Shown: in pieces, positions 37,356-46,614 of the stretch | How the letters are laid out: each line of letters begins with the position of its first letter | How positions within the stretch are numbered: the stretch's first letter is position 1 | Source: Barnesiella viscericola DSM 18177 | GTDB lineage: Bacteria > Bacteroidota > Bacteroidia > Bacteroidales > Barnesiellaceae | Length of the DNA: 64,000 bases | Direction: 5' to 3' | NCBI RefSeq assembly: GCF_000512915.1 | Contig: NZ_CP007034.1 | Location: 434,001-498,000 of the forward strand | Position numbers and translations under genes: made by a program | Notes under the pieces: model-generated | Told to the model about the DNA's origin: nothing | The model's database searches: none | Seen by the model: the letters and a program-made list of their open reading frames with translations, nothing else

Positions 37356-39188
37356 TTATCGCGACGCCAGGTCGTCATAGAGTTTTTGCAAATAGGCCTT
37401 TCCACGCTTCAACCGCACCTCGTTGCTGTCGTTCCGCTCGATGAGTACCGACTGTGCGGCACAATCGTAGACGGCAGCCCCGTCGCGGTCGATGTAACCG
37501 AAACCGTCGGGGAAAGTATAGTAGGCAAATCGGGTACGAGTCGTATCGGCCACATTCTTGCTGAATGTGAAATCGTCGTAAGGCACATGCAGCTGAGCCA
37601 GAAGCGTGGCGGCCAAATCGGTCTGCGACATGTAATCATCGACTACCCGCGGCGCACGCACGGCTCCACCCGTCCACACCAAGGGAATATGGTGATACTC
37701 GATATCGTGATTCTGCACGTTATAGGGGTAACGGAAGGCGTGGTCGGCCACGAATACCACCAGCAGGTTGTCCCACACGGGGAGCTGTTTGAGCCGGTCC
37801 ACAAAGTTGCCCAGACAGCTGTCGGTATAGGCTACCGAATTCAGGTACTTGTCTTCGAACCGCTGCATGGGGACATCGAACGGCTCGTGGCTACTGAGCG
37901 TGAGAAACATCTTCATAAAGGGCTTCCCCTCGGGCTGCTCCTTGACGAGGCGATACACCTCGTCGAAGGTCACGTGGTCGGGAACTCCCCATTTGCTCAA
38001 CCGCTCGCTCAACGGGAAATCACTGTCGCACACGATGCGGTTCATACCCATTGATATAAAGTAGGAGCGCATGTTGGTAAAATCGGCATCACCGCCATAG
38101 ATAAACTGGGTATCGTAGCCCTGCTGCCGCAGCGATTTCGATATGGCCGGGAGCGACTGCGACTTGGAGGGATATTTCATAATCGAGGCCGTGGGCTGCG
38201 CCGGATAGCCACTCAAAATCGAAGTGAGCCCCCGGTCGGTCCTGAAACTGTTGGCATAACAGTGGGTAAAGAGAATACCCTCCGACGCTATCTGTTCGAG
38301 CCGGGGCATCACCCCCGAGAGGCCGCCCAGACTCTCCATGGTGGCTCCCGAGAAACTTTCGAGCACCACCAGCAACAGGTTGGCTCCGGGCTTTACCCAT
38401 TGGGCCGAGTCGGTAGGGAAGACCGAGGGTCCCCCACCCTGCAACGGCTCGAAAAGGGCATCGGCCTCGGCATCATCGAAAAAGCGATATTGCGACGAAA
38501 AGTCCTCCGACTTGGCAAGCGACGACATCAGGCTGAACACCGGGTTGATGGCGGCATGATTCAACTCCATGCGGTCACTGAAATAGGCTTTGCCCACATT
38601 CATGGTCGAGACCGTGAACCCGCCCCGTATGGGGATAAACAGGGTCGCCGTAAGCAGCAACAGTGCAACCAGCGAGAGCCAGGGCCTGCGCGGTTTTTCC
38701 CATTGCGGAATCCACCCCGACCAGCACCACAAGGGCCACACGAGCAGCAGTGCATAGACCACGATGAGCAACAGAATCACCGCCGTCTGCCAGACCGGAA
38801 TACTGGCCACGGCATCGGCCGGCGAAGCCAGATAGAAAAGCGGCGTGGCATCGATGCGGAATCCCCAGAAACTGTACAGCACGGCATCGCCCAGGGTGAT
38901 GGCCGAAACGACCACGGCTATCAGCACAAAATAGATGCGGAACACGGACTTCCACCAGGTGCCCCGCAGACAGGCCGTCGCGGCGGTGAACAGAGCCGGC
39001 AATACCGTGAGATAGGCCGCCATCGACAAGTCGAGTCCCCGCCCGTGCCACATCACCGCCAGCCACTGCGACAGTGGCGTATCCCCGTAGAGGTCCCAAT
39101 GATAGAGCATGAAAAGGGGCTTCTGCACGACAAACATGATGAAAAACCAGCAATAGATACCTATCAGGAAATAGAGGCGTCGTTTCAT
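37356..39188 (-). CDS. LtaS-like alkaline-phosphatase superfamily transferase
   Basis: 610 residues. Five N-terminal membrane helices (from FLIGIYCWFFIMFVVQ to LSLVALLLLTATLFIPI) are followed by a periplasmic sulfatase-fold domain with VVLESFSGATMES (first metal ligand Glu), the nucleophile Thr in FRTDRGLTSILSGYP and the C-terminal VADHAFRYP. This is the layout of lipoteichoic acid synthase and of MdoB/OpgB-like phosphoglycerol or phosphoethanolamine transferases. Since Bacteroidetes make no lipoteichoic acid, a role in modifying periplasmic or surface glycans or lipid A is more likely. It is followed by the GNAT gene. Confidence 0.88.
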   Translation of the reverse strand: MKRRLYFLIGIYCWFFIMFVVQKPLFMLYHWDLYGDTPLSQWLAVMWHGRGLDLSMAAYLTVLPALFTAATACLRGTWWKSVFRIYFVLIAVVVSAITLGDAVLYSFWGFRIDATPLFYLASPADAVASIPVWQTAVILLLIVVYALLLVWPLWCWSGWIPQWEKPRRPWLSLVALLLLTATLFIPIRGGFTVSTMNVGKAYFSDRMELNHAAINPVFSLMSSLAKSEDFSSQYRFFDDAEADALFEPLQGGGPSVFPTDSAQWVKPGANLLLVVLESFSGATMESLGGLSGVMPRLEQIASEGILFTHCYANSFRTDRGLTSILSGYPAQPTASIMKYPSKSQSLPAISKSLRQQGYDTQFIYGGDADFTNMRSYFISMGMNRIVCDSDFPLSERLSKWGVPDHVTFDEVYRLVKEQPEGKPFMKMFLTLSSHEPFDVPMQRFEDKYLNSVAYTDSCLGNFVDRLKQLPVWDNLLVVFVADHAFRYPYNVQNHDIEYHHIPLVWTGGAVRAPRVVDDYMSQTDLAATLLAQLHVPYDDFTFSKNVADTTRTRFAYYTFPDGFGYIDRDGAAVYDCAAQSVLIERNDSNEVRLKRGKAYLQKLYDDLASR

Positions 39189-39359
39189 ATTCGGCTAAAA
39201 TTTATGGACTGTAAAAGTAATATAAAAATGCCCCCCGAGGCGAAAACAGAACCTTGAAACCCATTGTTTAATATTTATTAAGGGTCGAAGATTAGTTAGA
39301 ATGATTATAATTCGTGAACTTTGTTACCGTTACCAATTGTATCACCTAACACAGTAGTA

Positions 39360-41444
39360 ATGAAAAAATTTTTATTCGTATCAGCCTTAACTGTTTTTGC
39401 AATCATGGCACAAGCTGCTAATCCCTTTTTCGGGCCCTACAAGACGCCCCATCAAACCGTTCCGTTCGACAAGATAAAGCTGTCGCACTACGAACCGGCT
39501 TTCAAGAAAGCCATTGAAGAGAATCAAAAGGAGATCGACGCTATTGTGAACCAACGTTCGACCCCCACGTTTGAAAATACCATCGAAGCGCTCGATCGCA
39601 GCGGTCGCATGCTCAACCGTGTGGCCAACGTCTTTTTTGCCGTGCTGAGTGCCGAGGGTAACGACGAGATGATGGAAATCTCGCAACGCGTACAACCCAT
39701 GCTGTCGGAACACAGCAACAACATCAGTTTGAACGAGAAGCTCTTCGAGCGCATCAAGTACGTGTATGACCACCGCGACCAACTCGACCTCACCCCCGAG
39801 CAACAGACGCTGCTCAAAGAGACCTACGAGTCGTTTGCCCTGAGCGGTGCCGAACTGCAAGGTGCCGACCGCGAGAAATACAGAGCCCTCTCGTCGGAGT
39901 TGAGCCAGCTCACTCTCAACTTCGGGCAAAATGTCTTGAAGGATACCAACCTCTTCTCGATGATGCTGACCGAGGACGAATTGGACGGTCTGCCCCAAAG
40001 CGTGCGCGACGCCGCTGCCGCCCTGGCCAAGAGCAAAGGGAAAGAGGGTTACATGGTCAACCTCTCGTACCCCAGTTACAGCGCCTTCATGAAATACTCG
40101 TCGCGCCGCGACCTGCGCGAGAAACTCTATCGCGCCTACAACACGCGCAACCAGTCGGGCGAATACAACAACATTCCCATCTTGAAACGTATCGCCGAGG
40201 TTCGTCTCGAAATTGCCAAGCTCTTCGGTAAACCCACCTTTGCCGAGTACAACCTGCAAACGACCATGGCCGGCAACAGCGCCAACGTGTACAACCTGCT
40301 GAACCAACTGCTCGACGCCTACAAACCGGCTGCCTTGCAGGAGGTCAAGGAGATCGAAGGCTTCGCCATCGGTAAAGAGGGGAAGGACATGACGCTCATG
40401 CCCTGGGATTTCAGCTACTACTCCGAGCAACTGAAACACATCAAATACGACCTCAACGACGAGATGCTGCGTCCCTACTTCGAGGTGAACAACACCATCA
40501 AAGGGGTGTTCGGCCTGGCTACCCGCCTCTACGGTCTGCACTTTACGAAGAATCCCAAAATCCCCGTATATCACCCCGAGGTCGAGGCCTTTGAGGTAAC
40601 CGACAACGACGGGAACTACGTGGGTGTTATCTATACCGACTTCTTCCCCCGCGAAACCAAACGGGCCGGCGCCTGGATGACCGAATTCAAAGGCCAATGG
40701 AAAGAGGAGGACGGAACCGACAGCCGCCCGCAGGTAACGATCGTGATGAACTTCTCACGCCCCACGGCCGATGCTCCGGCGCTGCTCACCTACGACGAGG
40801 TAGAGACTTTCCTGCATGAGTTCGGCCACGCACTGCACGGCTTGCTCTCCGACGTAACCTACTCGACCCTCTCGGGTACCAACGTATATCGCGATTTCGT
40901 CGAACTGCCCTCGCAATTCAACGAGAATTTCCTCTCCGAGAAAGAGTTCCTCGACAGCTTTGCCGTACATTACAAGACCGGCGAAAAGATGCCTGTCGAG
41001 CTGGTAGAGAAGATTAAGGAATCGAGCCAATACCTGGCTGCTTACCTGTGTGTGCGCCAGCTCACCTTCGGCTTCCTCGATATGGCCTACCACACCATCA
41101 CCGCTCCCGTCGACGATGCCGTATCCTTCGAGAAACAGGCCGTTGCCAAAACCCTGGTATTGCCCGACGTAGAGGGTACCCTCACCGCGCCTCAGTTCGG
41201 ACACATCTTCTCGGGTGGTTATGCAGCCGGATACTACGGTTACAAATGGGCCGAGGTGCTCGACGCCGATGCCTTCGCCGTGTTCAAGGCTCACGGAATC
41301 TTCGACCCGGCCACGGCTGCTTCGTTCCGCGACAACATCTTGAAACGCGGCGGTACCGAGAATCCCATGACACTCTACAAACGCTTCAAAGGCAGCGAGC
41401 CTACCATCGAGGCCCTGATGCGCCGCGACGGTATTATCAAATAA
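39360..41444 (+). CDS. exported M3 family peptidase (dipeptidyl carboxypeptidase-like)
   Basis: 694 residues from the ATG at 39360, which opens a signal peptide (MKKFLFVSALTVFAIMAQAA); the frame extends to 39321 but that part has no signal. The zinc motif HEFGHALHGLLSD (HExxH) sits in the C-terminal half and is followed by the F-x-E-type region NVYRDFVELPSQFNENFLS, as in Dcp-like peptidyl-dipeptidases and oligopeptidase A. They trim oligopeptides. Location is periplasmic or exported, unlike the cytoplasmic E. coli Dcp form. No partner gene is evident. Confidence 0.93.
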   Translation: MKKFLFVSALTVFAIMAQAANPFFGPYKTPHQTVPFDKIKLSHYEPAFKKAIEENQKEIDAIVNQRSTPTFENTIEALDRSGRMLNRVANVFFAVLSAEGNDEMMEISQRVQPMLSEHSNNISLNEKLFERIKYVYDHRDQLDLTPEQQTLLKETYESFALSGAELQGADREKYRALSSELSQLTLNFGQNVLKDTNLFSMMLTEDELDGLPQSVRDAAAALAKSKGKEGYMVNLSYPSYSAFMKYSSRRDLREKLYRAYNTRNQSGEYNNIPILKRIAEVRLEIAKLFGKPTFAEYNLQTTMAGNSANVYNLLNQLLDAYKPAALQEVKEIEGFAIGKEGKDMTLMPWDFSYYSEQLKHIKYDLNDEMLRPYFEVNNTIKGVFGLATRLYGLHFTKNPKIPVYHPEVEAFEVTDNDGNYVGVIYTDFFPRETKRAGAWMTEFKGQWKEEDGTDSRPQVTIVMNFSRPTADAPALLTYDEVETFLHEFGHALHGLLSDVTYSTLSGTNVYRDFVELPSQFNENFLSEKEFLDSFAVHYKTGEKMPVELVEKIKESSQYLAAYLCVRQLTFGFLDMAYHTITAPVDDAVSFEKQAVAKTLVLPDVEGTLTAPQFGHIFSGGYAAGYYGYKWAEVLDADAFAVFKAHGIFDPATAASFRDNILKRGGTENPMTLYKRFKGSEPTIEALMRRDGIIK

Positions 41445-41465
41445 GCATTTGATTCTCCCATAGGA

Positions 41466-41503
41466 AACGGAGTCGGCACTTGGTGTGGGCTCCGTTCTTT
41501 TTT
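41466..41503 (+). terminator. intrinsic terminator of the M3 peptidase gene
   Basis: AACGGAG (41466-41472) pairs with CTCCGTT (41490-41496), followed by CTTTTTTTG. Confidence 0.85.
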
Positions 41504-41740
41504 GAGCTTATGGAGATCTTTCTACGCCCCCTCCCACGAGGCCTCTCTTCTTCACTCCCGCCATCGCCGTCCCCTGCTGTATCACAATACGCACCTGGAA
41601 TATCCAAGGGGGAAAACCGCCCTTGACCACCCGGTCTGTACCCCTCATCAAATGCAGGGAGACATTCGCCCCTCCAACCTAACGAGAATGCGGGTCGATA
41701 CAGCCGACAGACAGAAGAAAGAACATAAGAATAAACAACA
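41504..41740. other. gene-free stretch
   Basis: No convincing gene or regulatory element was found between the two terminators. An open frame of 109 codons on the plus strand runs into the opposite gene and has no features. Confidence 0.5.
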
Positions 41741-41771
41741 AGGGCCGCCTTGCACGGAGCAAAGCGGCCCT
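41741..41771 (-). terminator. probable terminator of the DUF5686 gene
   Basis: AGGGCCGC (41741-41748) pairs with GCGGCCCT (41764-41771). On the minus strand it is followed by TGTTGTTTATT, 57 bases after the stop. Confidence 0.65.
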
Positions 41772-41827
41772 GTCGTTATCGGTTTGAATATATCGGAATC
41801 CTGTCTACCAGCCGGAACGACCATTGG

Positions 41828-44374
41828 TTAGAACGAGAAGTGCAACGAGATGCGCACACCGCTCTTGCTCACGTTGGGATTGTCGCGGTAGGTCAACCGC
41901 CACACATAATCGACCCGCAAGATGGTGAAGATGTTGTCGAGACCTACACCGCACTCCATGTAGGGCATTTTGTCCATCTCGGTACTGCCTTTGGGGAAGA
42001 CGAAGAGGTCTTGATTGTAGAGCGGGTTGTTCTTCTTGCTGAGCGAACCATAGAGTCCACGGAACGAGAAGACCTCGCGCAGCTTCATGTATTTGAGCAG
42101 CGGAATGCGGTTGAACAAGGCTCCGTTGGCGTTGTAGGTAAAGTCCCACGACACATACTGGTCATTGATAAATTCAAGCGCATTCATCAACGCATACGAT
42201 TCGGGCTGAATCGTGTACGAGAGGTTGGCGTTGGGGAGTATCAGCATGGGGAAAGGCACCTTGTCCCACACCTTGCCAGCCTTGACAATACCGTCGAAAT
42301 AACCGAAGGCCGAGAACCAGAAGCGTTTCTGAATGCCAAACTCGGTGCGGTTGTAGGAGTAACGGCTGCCCAGCACATCTTTGAAGGCAAAGCTGTGCGA
42401 GAGGGTGAGCACCGGCGCATCGAGGTTGATGGGATAACGGTTGCTGCGGGTCTGGTAGAACTTCTCGTTGGGAGCAAAGCGCAACTTCACGTCGAAGTAG
42501 GTCTGCATGTAATCCTTCATCTCCTTGCCATACCCGTCGATAAAGGCAATACGGTCGGTCGCCATCTGCTGAATCTCGTTGCGAATACCCAACCCGAACG
42601 AGAAACCGCCCTTGCGCTCCTGCAAATAGGAGAGTTCGGTTTTGCGCAGATAGGTCGCCTTGTTGTCCGATTTGCGCTTCAACGAAAGGAATACGTTATC
42701 CTTGTTGGTGTACATGTACTGCTGTCCCAACTGGTCGATGTCGTAGGTATGGTTCAGCTTAATCGAATGAATCGGGAACTCCCGGGCGTGGAATTTCTTC
42801 TTGTTGAAGGAGTATTCGACCTCGCCCGAATATTTTATCTTCTCGTCTTTCGTACCGTAGGCCACATATCCCCGGGCAAACCAGTGCGGATTGAGTTGCG
42901 CAGTAGTGACACCACCCACCCTGAAACGGGCTCCCTCCACCTCGTTGGCACTGATGGTGGTGTTCATGGGGCCGAAATCGAATTTACTATCCTTGCTGGT
43001 TTCGACATAACCGCCTATAAGTATCCCGATAAATTTCTCGGTATAGTAGAAGGCCGGTACCTCACGTAGCCGGGCCAACAGTTTGTCGACAGCGCCCTCC
43101 TTCTTCTTCACCGGCACATGGCGGTTGTCAATCCAGAACTCCTCGGGCTTGGCCTGCGCATCGATCTCGACCCGCTCGCGCCCCTCGAAATCGTAGACCG
43201 ACAGATCATCGGGCGGCGTGAACGAGAATTTGTCGTAAGTGGTCATACGCCGGGCATACAACCCCTGCGTAGCAGGCATCACCTTGAACTCGATGATGGC
43301 ATCGTCCTTCGTCTTGATACGGGTACCGTCGTCCAGTTTCTTGTAATCCTGTTCGAGATACATGTTCTCGACATAGTTGAGGTTGATGTCGCGAGGCACA
43401 TTCAACTTGACCTTCTTGATGAAATAGGTCGAATCACCCTCGGGCACATAAATATGCCCCGTAAAACCGAACGACTCGGAATTGAACGGTACAAAACCCA
43501 GATCGATGCATTTCACCCCGTCGACGGCAATCGTGTCGAGCAGATAATATTTGTAAAACGAGGTACCGATGTTGGACAAGGGGCTCACAAAGCGGTTGTT
43601 CAACAGCGTGATGTCGTTCCCGAAAATATCGATTTCACGGAACAAGTCGTCGCACAACATCTGCACGCTCTCCTCGTTGAAAATCTCGTCGATGCCGGCC
43701 CGCTTGATACCGGTCACAATCGACTTCTCGGTCTCGGGACTGCGGCGATAATAGTTCTCGGCAATCTTCTCCTTGATCGAAACGGTGAGGATAGGCTTGC
43801 CCGAGACCTCCGACGTGTCGACATAGTCGAAGATAAACTGGAATTTCTTGAACAGCCACTTTTTCTTCTGCTCCTCCGAAAAGTCGTTGAGGGCAAAAGT
43901 CATCTTCTCGTATTTCTCGTAATTGAAAAAGTCGTGATGTTTGGGATTTCCCACGTCGCGCCGATCGATCAGCTTCTTGACAAACTCCACCGCCGGGTTA
44001 TTCTTCTTGCTGTACTTCTCTTTCTTGGGCTTCACCACCACCTCCTGCAAGGTATAGTCCGAAGGCACCAAATCGATTTCCAGGTTATTCTCGGCCCCCT
44101 TTTTCACAAAGACCGTCTTCTCGCGGTAGCCCAATGTGGAGATGCGTACGTTCAGGAAGTTATCCCGCACGGAAACAGCAAACCGACCCTCATCATCAGT
44201 CATGACGCCTTTGTCACTGCCCACGAAAAAAACCGAAGCATAGGAGATAGGTTCATGAGTAATAGAATCCCGCACAATCCCCTTCACCACAGTTGCCTTT
44301 TGTGCCATAACCGAAACAGGCAGACCTATGCACAACAGGCAAAGAGTCAGCGCCACATATATCTTTTTTGCCAT
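41828..44374 (-). CDS. DUF5686 outer-membrane protein with carboxypeptidase-like N-domain
   Basis: 848 residues with a signal peptide (VALTLCLLCIGLPVSVMAQK). Residues ~28-115 form a carboxypeptidase-regulatory-like (CarboxypepD_reg) domain (VVKGIVRDSITHEPISYASV), common at the front of outer-membrane proteins in this phylum. The rest matches DUF5686, with the characteristic NPAVEFVKKLIDRRDVGNP and a beta-strand-rich C-terminus ending in Phe (SLHFSF), which suggests an outer-membrane beta-barrel. Function is unknown. The single ORF has its own -7 element upstream. Confidence 0.88.
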   Translation of the reverse strand: MAKKIYVALTLCLLCIGLPVSVMAQKATVVKGIVRDSITHEPISYASVFFVGSDKGVMTDDEGRFAVSVRDNFLNVRISTLGYREKTVFVKKGAENNLEIDLVPSDYTLQEVVVKPKKEKYSKKNNPAVEFVKKLIDRRDVGNPKHHDFFNYEKYEKMTFALNDFSEEQKKKWLFKKFQFIFDYVDTSEVSGKPILTVSIKEKIAENYYRRSPETEKSIVTGIKRAGIDEIFNEESVQMLCDDLFREIDIFGNDITLLNNRFVSPLSNIGTSFYKYYLLDTIAVDGVKCIDLGFVPFNSESFGFTGHIYVPEGDSTYFIKKVKLNVPRDINLNYVENMYLEQDYKKLDDGTRIKTKDDAIIEFKVMPATQGLYARRMTTYDKFSFTPPDDLSVYDFEGRERVEIDAQAKPEEFWIDNRHVPVKKKEGAVDKLLARLREVPAFYYTEKFIGILIGGYVETSKDSKFDFGPMNTTISANEVEGARFRVGGVTTAQLNPHWFARGYVAYGTKDEKIKYSGEVEYSFNKKKFHAREFPIHSIKLNHTYDIDQLGQQYMYTNKDNVFLSLKRKSDNKATYLRKTELSYLQERKGGFSFGLGIRNEIQQMATDRIAFIDGYGKEMKDYMQTYFDVKLRFAPNEKFYQTRSNRYPINLDAPVLTLSHSFAFKDVLGSRYSYNRTEFGIQKRFWFSAFGYFDGIVKAGKVWDKVPFPMLILPNANLSYTIQPESYALMNALEFINDQYVSWDFTYNANGALFNRIPLLKYMKLREVFSFRGLYGSLSKKNNPLYNQDLFVFPKGSTEMDKMPYMECGVGLDNIFTILRVDYVWRLTYRDNPNVSKSGVRISLHFSF

Positions 44375-44441
44375 AAAAGTCTCAAAAACTGTACAAAGTA
44401 ACCGGTACTTTCATTCGAGTCGCTCGAATTTTTCTCGGTCA

Positions 44442-44449
44442 CAAAAGTA
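44442..44449 (-). promoter_or_regulatory. -7 element for the DUF5686 gene
   Basis: TACTTTTG on the minus strand, 68 bases before the ATG at 44374. Confidence 0.55.
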
Positions 44450-44556
44450 CAAAAAAAGTCCCGCCCGCCGGGCTTTTATTCCCAACAGTTCACGGGTTTA
44501 ACAATGTTTAATAATGGTCTCGATTTTATTCCATTTCTTAAACCAAATAATTGTAC

Positions 44557-44564
44557 TATATTCG
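44557..44564 (+). promoter_or_regulatory. weak -7 element for the CYTH gene
   Basis: TATATTCG, one base off TAnnTTTG, 26 bases before the CYTH ATG at 44590. Confidence 0.35.
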
Positions 44565-44589
44565 CCCCTCTGTTTACATTTGTTAAATC

Positions 44590-45069
44590 ATGAATCTGGA
44601 AATCGAACGCAAATACCGGGTAACCGACCGGTCGTACCGAACGGGAGCAACCCGTTGCACCTACTACAAGCAGGGATACCTGTCGACTAATCCAGCCGCA
44701 ACCGTGCGCATACGCATCGCCGGAGGCCAGGCTTTTATCACGGTCAAAGGCACCACCACGGGGTGCAGCCGACAGGAATATGAATACCCCATTCCCGTGG
44801 CCGACGCCGCCGCCATGCTCGACGGGCTATGCCAATCGGGCCTCATCGAGAAAAAGCGATACCTCTATCCCTACGCCGGGCACACCTGGGAGGTAGACGA
44901 ATTTATGGGCGACAACGAAGGGCTGGTCGTGGCCGAAGTCGAGTTGCAATCCGAATCGGAAAGCATAGCCCTCCCCCCCTTCATCGGTCGCGAAGTTACC
45001 GGAGACTCTCGTTACTATAACTCCAACCTGGCCAAGACCCCCTATCGTGACTGGGTCGAAAAAGAATAA
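44590..45069 (+). CDS. CYTH domain protein (triphosphatase-like)
   Basis: 159 residues, a single CYTH domain. The signature EIERKYRV at the N-terminus and charged strands lining a tunnel (TVRIRIAGGQAFITVKG, EYEYPIPVADA, WEVDEFMGDNEGLVVAEVEL) are those of small bacterial CYTH enzymes, which hydrolyse inorganic triphosphate (or, in some cases, make cAMP). Acidic and basic residues alternate in the expected positions. It stands before tRNA-Ser with a 90-base gap. A short triphosphatase is the more likely activity. Confidence 0.9.
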   Translation: MNLEIERKYRVTDRSYRTGATRCTYYKQGYLSTNPAATVRIRIAGGQAFITVKGTTTGCSRQEYEYPIPVADAAAMLDGLCQSGLIEKKRYLYPYAGHTWEVDEFMGDNEGLVVAEVELQSESESIALPPFIGREVTGDSRYYNSNLAKTPYRDWVEKE

Positions 45070-45125
45070 TTCCGGCATTTAGCTTTTTTTTACAATTAAA
45101 ATAACTGCGTGTCGAATCTTTTCCA

Positions 45126-45133
45126 TACCTTTG
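45126..45133 (+). promoter_or_regulatory. -7 element for tRNA-Ser
   Basis: TACCTTTG, 25 bases before the tRNA 5' end. Confidence 0.6.
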
Positions 45134-45158
45134 CCCCCGTCAAAAACGAAAGACCCTT

Positions 45159-45245
45159 GGAAAGATGCCGGAGTGGTCGATCGGGACGGTCTCGAAAACC
45201 GTTGTACCCTTACGGGTACCGAGGGTTCGAATCCCTCTCTTTCCG
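45159..45245 (+). tRNA. tRNA-Ser (anticodon CGA)
   Basis: The cloverleaf is complete. Acceptor GGAAAGA pairs with TCTTTCC; the anticodon arm ACGGT-CTCGAAA-ACCGT places CGA at 45193-45195, which reads UCG. A long variable arm (GTACCC-TTA-CGGGTAC), as expected for a serine (class II) tRNA, and the T arm GAGGG-TTCGAAT-CCCTC follow. The discriminator is G; CCA is not encoded, being followed by CAACA. It has its own -7 element and terminator. Confidence 0.97.
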
Positions 45246-45249
45246 CAAC

Positions 45250-45292
45250 AAACAGAGCCAATCAGCCATCGCGATTGGCTCTGTTTGTTTTT
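45250..45292 (+). terminator. intrinsic terminator after tRNA-Ser
   Basis: AAACAGAGCCAATC (45250-45263) pairs with GATTGGCTCTGTTT (45273-45286), a 14-bp stem, followed by GTTTTTAG. Confidence 0.92.
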
Positions 45293-45332
45293 AGTTTTAT
45301 TTGCTACTCATTTTTACGCTACGTCTTTTTTC

Positions 45333-46610
45333 TCACTGCAACAAGATGGTAAGATTCTCTTCTTTCAAGCTTATCGTCTGACAGGTTTCGGTAAAAATGC
45401 GGCAACCCTTAATCTCGGGGAAACGGGTAGTACTCTCCTTGTGAATGGGGATAATACCCAGTCGGGGAGCCAACGTGGTACAAACTTGTTGCAACGTATC
45501 GATGTCGGCATGCCCACTTGTGTGAAAACCATCGCGGGTACCCTCCTTGACACAGGAGCCAAACATCGATCGCAGCGAAATCACAGCCTCGTTGCTATAA
45601 TCTTTCCCAATCTCGGCATATCCCTGCCACAACGAATAAATAAGCCACGCCGGTTCATCGTCATAGAGATGAAGCATGGCTTGTATAAGAGCCCGGTGAC
45701 TGGGACGCACGGGCATGAGAAATCCCTGACGCTGCAATCTCTCCCGCACACGACGAGTTGCGAAATTGACCAGCAAAAAGGCATCACTAAACTCGAAAAG
45801 CCTACTCGACAACTTATCGCCTGCATGAGCCGTAAACGTATCGAGTATTTGTCGTTGATATTTATCGACACAAAATACCCGCCCCACAGCCCGGCAAGCC
45901 GCATGAAACGAGGCAAGCCGCTCCATATCGGTAGACGAACAGAGTGCAAAGACATACTTATGGTCCCGAAGCATGCGAATCGTATTTTGTTGTATCTCGC
46001 GTTCATTCACTACCGTCTCGGCCACACGCCCCAACAGGGTTCCCTCGACAATCAACAGGTCTATCGGCCCCACCCGCTTTTTCAACATAGGGAGCAAACC
46101 TTTGCCCAAATAGCCATGACGACGAAAATCACCGGTATGCAAGAGAACCTTGTCTTCACACTCGATTTTAAGCATATAGGCATCGAAAGCCGAGTGACTC
46201 ACCCAGTACGGTGTGACAAAAATTTTCCCCTTCCCTCCCACATCGATACGATGAGCGGCGGTATAGGTAGAGATCCCTTCTATGATTTTCACCACATCGG
46301 GACGATGGAGGTAGTCCCATTTATCAAGCAATACCGCTTTGGCTCCCGAACCGATATACTGCGGTACATGGGCAGGGACTTCGTGTAACAATCCCACATG
46401 ATCGCTATGATAGTGAGTATAAAATATCGCATCGATATCTGCCGTCAACGACTCCACTTGCGACGGAGAGAGGTCCCAATGTTGCCAATCATCACCCATA
46501 CTCCCGGGAAGATTAGTACCCAAGTCTATGATTATCTTGCAACCGTCGGTTGCTATTTCGGTAATACAACCGCCAATCTGACTTGCACCCCGATGGACAA
46601 TTACCTTCAT
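45333..46610 (-). CDS. RNase J-like metallo-beta-lactamase-fold hydrolase
   Basis: 425 residues from the ATG at 46610, with GGAG directly between the TGA of the upstream gene and the ATG. The N-terminus MKVIVHRGASQIGGCITEI and the metal motif THYHSDHVG are those of the RNase J/CPSF-like branch of the fold; later ligands are HTGDFRRHG and the C-terminal FHTSGHAD. The length is shorter than RNase J (about 550) because the C-terminal domain is missing. Together with the upstream PD-(D/E)XK protein it forms a two-gene unit. An RNA or DNA nuclease is likely; the specific substrate is unknown. Confidence 0.82.
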   Translation of the reverse strand: MKVIVHRGASQIGGCITEIATDGCKIIIDLGTNLPGSMGDDWQHWDLSPSQVESLTADIDAIFYTHYHSDHVGLLHEVPAHVPQYIGSGAKAVLLDKWDYLHRPDVVKIIEGISTYTAAHRIDVGGKGKIFVTPYWVSHSAFDAYMLKIECEDKVLLHTGDFRRHGYLGKGLLPMLKKRVGPIDLLIVEGTLLGRVAETVVNEREIQQNTIRMLRDHKYVFALCSSTDMERLASFHAACRAVGRVFCVDKYQRQILDTFTAHAGDKLSSRLFEFSDAFLLVNFATRRVRERLQRQGFLMPVRPSHRALIQAMLHLYDDEPAWLIYSLWQGYAEIGKDYSNEAVISLRSMFGSCVKEGTRDGFHTSGHADIDTLQQVCTTLAPRLGIIPIHKESTTRFPEIKGCRIFTETCQTISLKEENLTILLQ

Positions 46611-46614
46611 CTCC

